DNA of 14,742 nt from Rodentolepis nana. Taxonomy: Eukaryota; Platyhelminthes; Cestoda; Cyclophyllidea; Hymenolepididae. This document shows positions 1 to 8,600 of this stretch, in pieces. The notes below the pieces were generated by a model. The model was not told where the DNA came from. It saw nothing but the letters and a program-made list of their open reading frames with translations, and did not search any database. The stretch is taken from positions 6,269 to 21,010 of the forward strand of contig UZAE01013584.1 of NCBI GenBank assembly GCA_900617975.1, given 5' to 3'. The stretch's first letter is position 1; the number at the start of each line of letters is the position of its first letter. Position numbers and translations under genes: made by a program.

Positions 1-745
1 GGGGGGGGTGGTAGACAGTGCGAAAGGACACAAAGCTTGTGAAGGTAAAACTCCAGTAGAGTATGACTAAGTGCAGCGAAATGATGCCTTTTTAAATATG
101 CGAATAAATTCATTCGGAAATCTGTACATTTCCCCACCTCAACTTGAGATTTTATTGCTCTGTCTACTCAAAAGGGGGTTCTAGCCGCCCGTTCTGTCTC
201 ATCGCCGAGATACCTCCCACCCCCCAATTCCGTGAAATTCGAGGTTTTTGGGTTGGATAATCCTCTTTCTACAAATGAGCTACGGAAAACGCCTTTTTAA
301 AGGAGTTATATGACCCATTATTAAAATTTGATGTTATAAATGCAATAATTTTACTGTGTTTACAGACATTATGGCGAAGAATTTGTAGGCGGAGGGCGGG
401 GGAGGGTTAGAATGAATTTCACTGAACAAAAACGATGAAGGAGATCAAAAGCTATGAGGGAGCTACCTCAAGACAATCGGGAATCTTGCTGCAGTTGGTT
501 CATTGGCTCTGGTTGTGCAATACTTTCTAAATGAATCGTTGATATTCCCAAATTCGTATTTCACAATTTGTTGAATGCTTGATAGGAGCAGATCATTCGT
601 TCGCAGTGTTATTGCAGCCAAGACAAGACCGTTGAAAGTCCCATATCTCAATAGCGACAGAATGACGACATTTGCAATTCAAAAAGCTCCAACCGCTGGA
701 TAAGTTGCTTTTTTTTACGGAGTGCCGTTTTTTGTAACTTTCCAG
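1..745 (+). other. 3' part of an intron of the Cav2 gene (no exon recognised)
   Basis: The first recognised coding base of the channel is 746, just after a pyrimidine-rich stretch ending in TTTCCAG. Nothing before it in any plus frame resembles domain III S5 or the start of the pore loop, so the window appears to open inside an intron. The stretch begins with a run of eight G. A 62-codon minus-strand frame at 463-651 has no recognisable similarity and no clear splice context, so I do not call it a gene. Confidence 0.7.
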
Positions 746-886
746 GGGCTACTACATCTCCTACGAGAATTCCGATATTCCAGAAGTGCGTCCGAGGGTG
801 TGGTCTGCTAGAGCCTTCAACTACGACAATATCGGCTACGCCATGCTCACTCTCTTCACCGTCACGACAGGAGAAGGGTGGCCTGA
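746..886 (+). other. Cav2 exon: domain III pore loop and selectivity filter
   Basis: Encodes residues 1-46 and two bases of codon 47. A turret segment rich in Tyr, Glu and Pro leads to the pore helix ([14 protein letters not shown]) with filter Glu43. The donor is TGA|GTTAGT at 887. The split codon GA+T gives Asp47, and the next exon continues [10 protein letters not shown], as in other Cav channels. Reading on past the donor gives an unrelated sequence and a stop, which supports the donor. Confidence 0.93.
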
Positions 887-3800
887 GTTAGTTCTCCTTA
901 ATTATTTGTCCATCAAATGTCACACAATAATTGAATTTATTTCATTGATTTCTAATAAACAAACATCCAAAGAGTTGAACGCATTGCTCAGATTAACAGT
1001 ACTTGCATTGACTTGAAAGGAGATTTACTTGTCAACCAATTCCCGCCAAGTAGTTTATAATAAAATTAAAGGTCATTTGATAGCCCCCTTCACCGGATGA
1101 TGTTGGGCATGTTGTAACTATCGAAACCTGGGAATGTTAAACGCCCAGTCACCGCAAAGCAAAAATCAACAAGCCATGTTGTTAAGACGTAGTTTTGAAT
1201 GGAACCGGAGCTTGAATAGGTTTACTCGTCAGATGCGAGCAGGGTCCACTTTTTAAATAGTTTGAAAAAAAGTTGGTGGACTTTTAAAGTCAACTCTGCA
1301 GTCAATTTTTTGTGTTCATGCACTGAGTACTCTATCAATTTTGGTAAACCCCTACAAGTATCGCTTCATGCCAGTTGGCACAGAGCATTACACTATTTTT
1401 GGAACTGATAGAAATAACTTTTGATCTTCTCACCAGAGGGTCATTCAAGGTCTCTGAGCCTTACTAGTTACATTTTCCTACCCTTCTTAACCGCCTTTGA
1501 CAATAGAAATCAAGTTACAATGGCAAATATTATACATTCGACCATGTACAACGTTTTTGCTGCCATCAGACTGCTCACCTGCGAAGTAAGACATCAAGAC
1601 TTCTCAAAATTAGTGTCTGAAGACGTTGGAACAAGCAATCAATAAGTGAAAGCATTAAATAGGGGGGTGTGGGGGGGGGAAGAGTGTGTGTGAGATGCTA
1701 ATAGAGGTTTTCGCGTCGTATAGTATCATGAAGAATTCCATTGATGCGACTGGAGTGAGCCAAGGACCAAAAGCCGACTATCGACAGCAAGTGGCGATCT
1801 TTTACGTCGTCTTCTTCATTGTATTCCCTTTCTTCTTTGTCAACATCTTCGTCGCTTTGATTATCATCACGTTCAAAGAACAGGGTGAAAATGAACTAGT
1901 GGATCATGAAATGGACAAAAATCAAGTACGACTGTGACAGGTTTTTTTGTGACAATTTCGGGTTTATTTAACTGCCCACTTACGCATGACGCTCTCCTTT
2001 AGAAGCAGTGCATAGATTTTGCCATTCATGCTCGACCACTGTGTCGTTATATGCCGGAAGATTCAAAGTCCATCAAATATCGTATCTGGCAGTTGGTTGT
2101 ATCTGGTCCATTTGAATACTTCATTATGACAATGATTGCCCTCAATACGCTCATCCTCATGATGAAGGTAACTCAAAGCTCCTACTTACTTTCACATTTG
2201 ATGTGAAACGACTTCTTGGCAAGATTGTCTTATTTTTACTAGTACCATAGACCGGAGAAGTCGCTTCGTTCAATGCTAGAAGCCGATGACGATACTAAGG
2301 CTTACGAGAGCTATTGCGCTTCCTTGATGTACCTCAATACAGCTTTCACTGGAATGTTCACCATAGAGTGCCTTTTGAAAATTCTCGCTTTTGGTCCAAG
2401 GGTGGGTCAGCTTTTAATATTTCTAATTCCTATTATCGCCTTTAGAATTACTTTAGGGATAGGTGGAACATCTTTGATTTCATCACCGTTATTGGGAGCA
2501 TTACTGACGTACTAGTCACCAGTTCACAGGTGAGTATCTTCCGCAAATGATTAATTGGTAGTAATGATAGCTTTTCTCACCTCTCTCTCTCTCTTACATT
2601 CTTTTGTTTGTTTGCTTTATGAAAGGACACCTCTTTCCTGAACTTGGGTTTCCTACGACTGTTCAGAGCAGCGCGGTTGGTGAAGATGTTGCGTCAGGGA
2701 TACACTATCCGAATTCTTTTGTGGACATTCATCCAGTCATTTAAGGCCCTTCCCTATGTCTGCCTGCTCATAGCAATGCTATTCTTCATATACGCCATTG
2801 TAGGAATGCAGGTTAGACTAGTAAAAGAATAAAAATGGCAAATTACGGCTATCTAATACTTTTAAGAAGCTAGTTATACGGTAAAATAGCAGTAGGGTAT
2901 CTGATTTCAGCCCATCATCATTCTTCGAGCTCTACACTCCACCTTCCACCAATCATCAAATAACAACGAGCCACAAACCTTTGGCTGCGTTTATACAGTA
3001 GCTTCGATCATGCTGTCCACTTGTTTGTCCAGGAAAGTATCAGGTCCTGGACCTCTGAACAACAGGGAATGCTTTTGTCCTCAGGAGACCTGGAGATGCC
3101 CTAAGCGCTCGTATCTAAGGACAAAACCTAATTAATGGAGTCGACTAGTTTGGGTTTGAAAGACGCGTTTGACTCCCAATAGAATGCTTTCAAAAAGGCT
3201 ATACAAATTATTTTCGCCGATGAAAGTAAACAGTTCAACTTAGTTTCAAATAAATAACCCTCTTGAAAATTGTTGTAATATTAACTCAAATTAACTGGAC
3301 TTGACTGAGCACATTTAATTGAATTCTGCAATGATAGAAGGCCATTTCTGACCTTAAAATTGAGAACCTTTGGTTGTAACAGTTAAGCAGTCGGTTTATG
3401 TGAGATCAGGAGTAGCCCAACACACAGTCCTCGGATATTAGCGCTTTTCTGATCGCAGAAGTATTTGATCGGCTCGTGAAATATGTGGCGACGAAATTAT
3501 AAAGGGGTTTAAAACTCTGTTGATTAAATTTATTTCGATAATCCCAATAGACTTTGAGACTCTTCCAATGCAAACCATTCCACAAGTAGGGATGGTGAGG
3601 CGTAAACCACCTCATTTCAAGCTCCAGAGGCATTCAAGGGGCACCTTTGTAATTTACTTTCCTACTTATCCACAACCTGTAATAAGTTTAAGGCTTTATC
3701 AAGGCTTCATATATCAAAATTACATTCATACCTTTAAATATTTCATTTAGTGCTAATAATAAGTCAAAGTACAACAGATATTTGGTATTAACGAAAGGTA

Positions 3801-6800
3801 ATATTTGGTTGCAGATTTTTGGAACAATTGCAGTGGACGATCCGACAAGTCAAATTACCGTTCAAACAAACTTTAGAACATTCGGGAATGCACTCCTTCT
3901 TCTTTTTCGGTATGTTCTATTCATGAAGTACTGCATTGAATTCGAAGTTGGAAACAGTAAAGAAAGTGGGTTTGTTCTCCCCCAAAGGTGTTCAACTGGA
4001 GAATCATGGCAGGAATTAATGCTGTCCTGTGATTTTCCTCAACGTTGCGCTGTGATGACTAGTAGCAACACAAAACTCGAAGAGGACGGTAGTAGTGTTT
4101 CAGGTGGTGGAAGTACCCTAGGTGGATACAACTGTGGAAGTGCTGGCACTTATCTTTACTTTGTCTCCTTCATCTTCCTCTGCACATTTCTTATGTTGAA
4201 TCTCTTTGTTGCTGTTATTATGGATAATTTCGACTACCTAACACGTGATTCCTCCATTCTGGGTTCACACCACCTTGAGGAGTTCATTCGTGTATGGGCT
4301 GAATATGACCCAGCTGCAACGTATGTGAAACAGAGTCTACTTATAATGGCTCAGTAGTTACTTTCTAAAAAATTTTGACAAATTACAGGGGGAGAATACA
4401 TCACACAGACATGTACGAGATGCTTCGCAAACTCGAACCGCCAGTGGGGTTTGGTAAAAAGTGTCCTTACAGATTTGCCTATAGAGTAAGTCCATCCATG
4501 TGCACTAATTAACGGCATGCCAGTAGATATTCCAAACTCACATACGAGTTTTATGCTTGCAGAAGCTGATAAGAATGAATATGCCCGTGGATGATTCTGG
4601 TTGCGTTCAATTTACTACAACCCTGTTCGCGCTAATTCGGGAATCTCTGAGCATCAAAATGGGTCCAGCTTCGGTGATGGACATTAAAGACGCGGAATTA
4701 AGGGATACAATCAAGGAAATGTGGCCTCTGCAGGCTAAGAAAGTGCTAAATCTTCTTGTGCCAAATGATGAAGGTGAGTAAGACTAATTGACTAATTAGT
4801 TGGAGTCAAGTGGATCATTTACTTGTCTTCGATTCAGAGCTCACCTGCGGAAAAATGACAACTGGAAAAATTTATGCCGGTCTTCTGATGTACGAGACGT
4901 GGCTGGCCAATGGAAAACTGGGCAAAATTGAGGCTCCTGTGAGTTCAATGCAAACTTCAAAGAGTCGTCTTTATACACACACGAAATTCACATTTTATGT
5001 AAATTTTAGATTATTGAAGGCAATTATAAAAAATCTGAGGAAAGTAACAGGTTTGTTAATTATTTATTTTTTTAACACATTGAATTTGGACTTAAAAGTT
5101 GTAAAAAAAATTTTGTCTTTTTTCCCATTAAATACAGCAATTCGCCACCGGAAGCAATTCCACCAACACTTATTCCCCCTCAACCAGTTGTAAGTGGTTC
5201 TGGAAACTCGTGTTATTATTTAATAAAACACTAAAATTTTGAATGCCTTCACTTTTCCAAGAGCGCCAACGCGGAACACGAGAGGCGACACTTCAACTTC
5301 GATGAGGCAGAGGAGGAGGAGGAGCAACACGTGCAAAATGAGGCCAGACCAATGATTCCAGACGCTCTTACTAACTCTCAAGTTCTCATCGGATCCAACC
5401 ATTCACCGCCTACTTGTGACCTCCGACCACCAGCACCAAAGGGTCTCGTTCCTCCAACTTCTGGAGCCAATGAGACATCACCGGTTGGCCCCTCTCTACC
5501 CCCTAGTCCATTCCTTGATTTCGCCTCAGCGGTCACCTCTTTGATGCAACAGGTCAACCTGATGGTGGAAAGAGAACGCACACAAAAGTTCTTGGGTGAG
5601 TAGATGAGAAAGTAACTGTGTTTTGTAAGTGACACAAACGTGCGGTCTTCTTAACTTTGAGAATTCGAGAGTGTAACTCATCATATTTTCGGGCGTATCT
5701 CATAACAATGAGAACTTTATTTCCTATTTTACAATTAGGCCTATATTTGTTAGAAACGTCTTTTTTGGCTTATGATAACGACGAAGGCTGCGATTAATAA
5801 TCAGAGAAGAGTTTAAATGTCTTTCATTGAATCTGAAATGGGTCAATTGCAATTTTCTCAGGTACTAAACGCTCTCAACTGTATCTAGAGTCTTTATATT
5901 TTCAAAAGGCTTTATTTTCTTATTAAATTTAATAAAACTTCCCTCAACCAATTAAACCCCCTCTTATGCAAAAAATCGGAAATAGTTGCCGATTATTGCA
6001 AATGAATTCCTAAGTTGTACCACATCCAAATATATCTTTATTTCGAAATAGAGGTTAATTCTTATTCAAATTCGAATTTTTTCATCCATCTGTTAATTAA
6101 ATCTCAAAGGGTGAGATCTATGGCATATATCTTAGAACAAGCGAAATCTGAAACATTTTTCAAAGCCACAAATAGCAGTTACCCACTTTGGGGATACGAG
6201 TTCATTAACTTCAAGTGATGCACGAATTTTTGTTCTTCATCAAAATGCCACGCAATTGAACGCTTTCACTTGCCCGGGTTTGTTTTAACTGTCCCCAAAA
6301 TCATCCATGAACTATTTTTTTGCGCAAATGCCTGAGCTAATCTAATCATCTGCATTTATTTTGTAAGGACGATCGTCCGACGAAGTCGATTGGGAATCGA
6401 TAGTGGCGTATCGGGCACAGCAGGGACTTCGCAATCGAAGTCGATCACGATTCCTGGCTGCTGCCACCGCAAACATTGCAACAAGAAATTTAGCCAAAAC
6501 TTCACATCGGCCGAACTATAGATATTTTGGCGGAAATCCGCATAATCAGATCACTAATAATCCCATTACTGATAGTGTGCCAACCTTTTCAGTTGATGAA
6601 GTGGCTTCTACTGATGTTACAGAACATCAAGAACCGCAACATGAAATACTTCAGCATCCCCCTCCCCCTCCTCCTCCTCATCCTCATCCTCAACGATTGG
6701 TTAAACCAATTAGCCAATGGGTGCATAGCACAGCGCTGGATCTAGCTCGAGATGATTGGTACAATAGGTGGAATCAGAGTAATGAGTGGAACGAACAATC

Positions 6801-7143
6801 CCCGTCTCCCATAGCCCACGATTTCGGGCTGCATGCGTGCTCCCCTAGTTACCGCGAGAAATCCAATAGTCCAATCGAGTCGCCTCTAATCACTCGACAT
6901 TCCTCAAGAACGCGAAAAATCAATTTCCCTTCACTTATGCCATCCCCAACGGCTGAACTTAATCAAGCGGATTTGCATTTCTCAGGAAGTCAATACGGGA
7001 ATCGTCCACAAGCGGTGAGACCAAATGGAGTGGATTATGGAACTCCAACGGGTCATTCAGTGAACGAGTCTGCCCCACCTCAATGGCCACCCGACATCGG
7101 CCAACGAAAGAGACAATGTCAACGACCACAGCACTTTTTCTGA
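746..7143 (+). CDS. Cav2: Voltage-gated calcium channel alpha-1 subunit, Cav2 (non-L, high-voltage-activated) class; 3' part of gene
   Basis: Pore subunit of a plasma-membrane calcium channel; Cav2 channels drive presynaptic calcium entry. Exons: 746-886, 1724-1925, 2003-2167, 2243-2401, 2446-2529, 2626-2811, 3815-3909, 3988-4320, 4389-4485, 4563-4773, 4838-4938, 5010-5050, 5138-5189, 5262-5595, 6368-7143. All have GT-AG borders and join in phase to 991 residues; the gene's 5' part lies outside the window. Visible residues: domain III pore with TGEGW (filter Glu43), IIIS6 at 71-96, domain IV S1-S3 at about 130-250, IVS4 with R261, R264, R267, K270, R273, domain IV filter TGESW (Glu349), IVS6 at 400-424, EF-hand at about 438-470, pre-IQ/IQ at 488-591, then a long Pro/Ser/Arg-rich tail. 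The [13 protein letters not shown] block after IVS4 and the [19 protein letters not shown] block in IVS5 match Cav2 rather than Cav1 or Cav3. Two Glu filters mean a high-voltage-activated calcium pore. Flatworms may have more than one Cav2 paralogue, and I cannot say which this is. Confidence 0.96.
887..1723 (+). other. Cav2 intron of 837 nt after the domain III pore
   Basis: Long intron with no recognised exon. Near its 3' end a G-rich tract (1661-1679) sits 44 nt before the acceptor (GTATAG at 1718-1723). A 74-codon open frame at 1421-1645 has no similarity to the channel and is probably chance. Confidence 0.8.
1724..2167 (+). other. Cav2 exons: IIIS6, III-IV linker and domain IV S1
   Basis: Exons 1724-1925 and 2003-2167 are separated by a 77-nt intron. 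The first gives IIIS6 ([20 protein letters not shown]), ending at the KNQ of the III-IV linker in phase 0. The second gives the conserved [16 protein letters not shown] linker block and IVS1 ([20 protein letters not shown]), with donor AAG|GTAACT. The linker is short and well conserved, as in all Cav channels. Confidence 0.94.
2243..2811 (+). other. Cav2 exons: domain IV voltage sensor S2-S4 and S5
   Basis: Three phase-0 exons, 2243-2401 (S2), 2446-2529 (S3) and 2626-2811 (S4-S5), are separated by introns of 44 and 96 nt. S3 includes [15 protein letters not shown]. The S3-S4 loop is very short (about SSQDTS), as in Cav2 and unlike the longer Cav1 loop. S4 carries five basic residues at three-residue spacing. 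The second intron has a CT dinucleotide run (2581-2594) that may serve as its polypyrimidine tract. The acceptor GAAAG at 2621-2625 is weak but is fixed by the protein alignment. Confidence 0.95.
2812..3814 (+). other. Cav2 intron of 1003 nt between IVS5 and the domain IV pore
   Basis: This intron separates GMQ at the end of IVS5 from IFGTIAVDD. Its donor is CAG|GTTAGA and its acceptor GGTTGCAG. It holds an exon-like open stretch at 2911-3135, described separately. Other open frames here (plus 3520-3750 and minus 3406-3633) overlap each other and have no recognisable content. Confidence 0.85.
2911..3135 (+). other. Exon-like open stretch inside a Cav2 intron (possible alternative or cryptic exon)
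   Basis: Directly after an acceptor-like CTGATTTCAG (ends at 2910), one frame stays open for 74 codons to a TAA at 3133-3135. It is in phase 0 relative to the preceding exon. A donor-like GGAAA|GTATCA at 3037 would give a cassette of 126 nt (42 codons) that keeps frame at both ends. The peptide, which includes [19 protein letters not shown], does not resemble any Cav segment I know. Without a donor, the stop would truncate the channel before the domain IV pore. It could equally be a chance open frame. Confidence 0.3.
3815..4320 (+). other. Cav2 exons: domain IV pore, selectivity filter and IVS6
   Basis: Exons 3815-3909 and 3988-4320 are joined by the split codon CG+G (Arg344), giving [20 protein letters not shown] with filter Glu349. 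Between the pore and IVS6 there is a loop of about 40 residues, rich in Ser and Gly ([18 protein letters not shown]). It is longer than the vertebrate Cav2 loop as I remember it. IVS6 ([20 protein letters not shown]) leads into [17 protein letters not shown], the conserved start of the cytoplasmic tail. Confidence 0.95.
3910..3987 (+). other. 78-nt frame-preserving, stop-free Cav2 intron at the selectivity filter
   Basis: Borders are CG|GTATGT and CCAAAG|GTG. The length is a multiple of three and there is no in-frame stop, so unspliced RNA would read on through 26 extra codons (including [16 protein letters not shown]) between the pore helix and TGESW. Removing it restores the family sequence exactly, so it is an intron, but retention would not truncate the protein. 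Confidence 0.88.
4389..4938 (+). other. Cav2 exons: EF-hand, pre-IQ and IQ region of the C-tail
   Basis: Exons 4389-4485, 4563-4773 and 4838-4938 have introns of 77 and 64 nt between them, and a 68-nt intron precedes the first. They encode the rest of the EF-hand-like domain ([12 protein letters not shown]), the pre-IQ helices ([39 protein letters not shown]) and the IQ-equivalent helix ([20 protein letters not shown]). The IQ pair itself reads Met-Tyr (residues 575-576). The basic residues that normally follow are replaced by [10 protein letters not shown]. Calmodulin normally binds here to control calcium-dependent inactivation. Confidence 0.93.
5010..5050 (+). other. Cav2 41-nt small exon in the C-tail
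   Basis: The acceptor is TTTTAG at 5004-5009 and the donor ACAG|GTTTGT at 5051. It gives [13 protein letters not shown] and ends with AG, which pairs with the C opening the next exon to make Ser605. Only this donor keeps frame with the next two exons. A competing donor seven bases earlier (GAAA|GTAACA, at 5044) would shift frame and lead to a stop inside the 5262 exon. Confidence 0.75.
5138..5595 (+). other. Cav2 exons: Pro-rich and acidic C-tail segment
   Basis: Exon 5138-5189 encodes a short proline-rich segment ([15 protein letters not shown]), then a 72-nt intron, then exon 5262-5595. The latter has an acidic run (DEAEEEEEQ), a Pro-rich stretch ([21 protein letters not shown]) and a probable short amphipathic helix ([18 protein letters not shown]). 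The donor is TTGG|GTGAGT and the split codon is Gly734. No conserved domain is recognised. Frame is fixed by phase closure on both sides. Confidence 0.82.
5596..6367 (+). other. Cav2 intron of 772 nt before the last exon
   Basis: The donor is GTGAGT and the acceptor TTTTGTAAG at 6359-6367. It is AT-rich with no exon-like content. A 67-codon plus-strand frame at 6015-6218 is low-complexity and looks like chance. Confidence 0.8.
6368..7143 (+). other. Cav2 terminal coding exon (distal C-tail)
   Basis: The exon gives 257 residues after the split Gly734. It has an Arg/Ser segment (RNRSRSRF, about residue 755), a run of seven Pro followed by HPHPQ (about 831-841), several Ser-Pro sites, and ends PQHFF followed by TGA. 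The Pro run is encoded by a CCTCC-type pyrimidine repeat (6657-6692). It lacks the D-x-W-C terminus that binds PDZ partners in vertebrate Cav2.1 and Cav2.2. The distal tail is poorly conserved in Cav channels, so the assignment rests on phase and continuity. Confidence 0.85.
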
Positions 7144-7260
7144 CAAAGTTCCCAACCCTTATTTAGCATTTTATTAATCTGTGAATGTATGTTTGTTTTG
7201 TTTCAATTGTTGATACGACGGTGTTTTAAACTGCAATAAAGTTAACCTGAGATGCAGAAA
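7144..7260 (+). terminator. Cav2 3' UTR with AATAAA poly(A) signal
   Basis: A canonical AATAAA lies at 7235-7240, 92 nt after the TGA stop. A short 3' UTR is therefore expected, with cleavage near 7255-7265. Confidence 0.8.
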
Positions 7261-8329
7261 AAATCGATATCTGTCATTGAAAATATTTATACCAAATGGT
7301 AGGCTTATTATGATCGCTATCATTAACCCTTTCGTTAACGTCGAGTTCCACAGAGGGGAGGAACGGGCAAAGTCACAAAACGTCGAGAAGGGGAACAGAC
7401 GAGGGATTCACAGATGTAGAAGCGACTGATGCAAAGGTAGAGAAAATGGTAAGGTGAGTGCTGTGAAAGTGGTCGAGTATGACATAGAGTGAAGTAATGG
7501 TAGTCTGAAGTCAGAAGTCAACAACCGGCTAGTAGACGTTGCCCAAGGTGCCCACGTGGAGGTAGGTCTATCGCACAAACCGTGCAACTAAATTTTCATG
7601 TGAGACTATGTAATGTCTGCCCGTCTTTTTGCAATCTTAATCATACATTGATAAAGGTATTTTTAACAATTATTTGGCATTTTAAGTAAAATGTAATATT
7701 TGTGGAAAAGTCAAACCTGGCTTTCTTACCAAGCCGAATTCCCTTTTCTTTGTGAGACAACGAAAAATCGAAGGTTAAATTCTAACTAACTCTTTAACTT
7801 TGAATGTAAACCGTCACATGCATCATTTGCGAAATTGAAGTAGATTTCTACACTAATAAGTCCTGACTGAAGCTCAGTAGTCACTAGAGCAAGATGTCCT
7901 GGTTCGGAATGGCTGTTGCCAGTAGCATCCCTACCTCAGTGGTATAGAGGAAACAGACCTATGGTGAAGAACGCGTTTATTTGGACTGTGTGTGAATGGG
8001 GTTGACATGGAGCTTAATCATTAAACACAGTTTGGGTATGATACCACTGTAATGACTAGTGGCTTGTTGAGTGATCAAGAAGTCTTTGTAATCGTGACCT
8101 CATTTACTCCCTAACGCGATCAGCATCACGTCCACACGTTTCAGAACGTTTGAGTGCGTAAGGGATCCTTTCTCGTTTAGCCATATTAACATTGTGCTTC
8201 CCATAATACTTCTCCCCCTAAAGCGTTTTTAGTTTGCTAAAGGGTAAAAAGAGTTTGATAATCAGTTGATGTGCTTAATCGGCCAATCGAGAGTATGAGA
8301 TGCTTTGGATAGGGTTAACATTATTTACA
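7261..8329. other. Intergenic region with repeat-like fragments
   Basis: No convincing coding frame. 7330-7500 is purine-rich and repeats AACGTCGAG. 7868-7950 has two tRNA D-arm-like motifs and a T-loop-like motif (see findings). The remainder is mixed sequence without a recognised feature. Confidence 0.5.
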
Positions 8330-8600
8330 TTATCTACATGCAAGTACTGGAATGTAAGTGTGTGTGTTAGGGCGCACATCATCTTCTGATGATGGAGTTG
8401 GGGCATTCGAGGGGTGTTTTTTAAACAGGCTCAGCAAGGGAAATTTCAGGAAGAACGGGGCGTTTACATCAAGGAGGGCAAAGTGGAGCGTGCATGCAAT
8501 TAGTATTTTCAATGCGTGATTGGTATTAGCTGGAAGCGGTTTGCTGCTTGATTTCAAGATTGAGATTTTACGCTTCCATAGACCACTCTTTCGGCGCCGT
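8330..8600 (-). CDS. Possible exon of an unidentified minus-strand gene
   Basis: Read on the minus strand, one frame runs open to a stop at 8330-8332. It begins after an acceptor-like TTCTATCATGCAG (AG at 8602-8601). Its first part is strongly basic (RRRRKSGLWKRK), followed by KSSSKPLPANTNHALK, a hydrophobic stretch of about 25 residues, and a Ser/Pro/Asp segment. An in-frame TTG at 8557 is not a credible start, so if the frame is real it is an internal or terminal exon. I found no donor upstream in the matching phase that joins it to the 8799-9356 frame. There is no recognisable domain. Confidence 0.2.

Noticed and set aside
463..651. 62-codon minus-strand frame in the first intron
   Set aside because: Varied composition, but no splice context, no poly(A) signal and no recognisable domain. 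It is too short to call.
1421..1645. 74-codon plus-strand frame in the 837-nt Cav2 intron, suspected as a skipped exon
   Set aside because: The flanking exons join directly in phase to the conserved [14 protein letters not shown], leaving no place for extra residues in the pore-S6 loop.
3406..3750. Overlapping minus and plus open frames in the 1003-nt Cav2 intron
   Set aside because: They overlap on opposite strands, share no splice signals with the gene and have unremarkable translations.
5378..5635. Minus-strand frame of 85 codons (and 5220-5402 minus)
   Set aside because: Antisense shadows of the Cav2 exon at 5262-5595.
6527..6745. Leu/Ile-rich 72-codon plus-strand frame
   Set aside because: Out-of-frame reading of the Cav2 terminal exon. 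Its hydrophobic look comes from the CCTCCT repeat that encodes the Pro run in the true frame.
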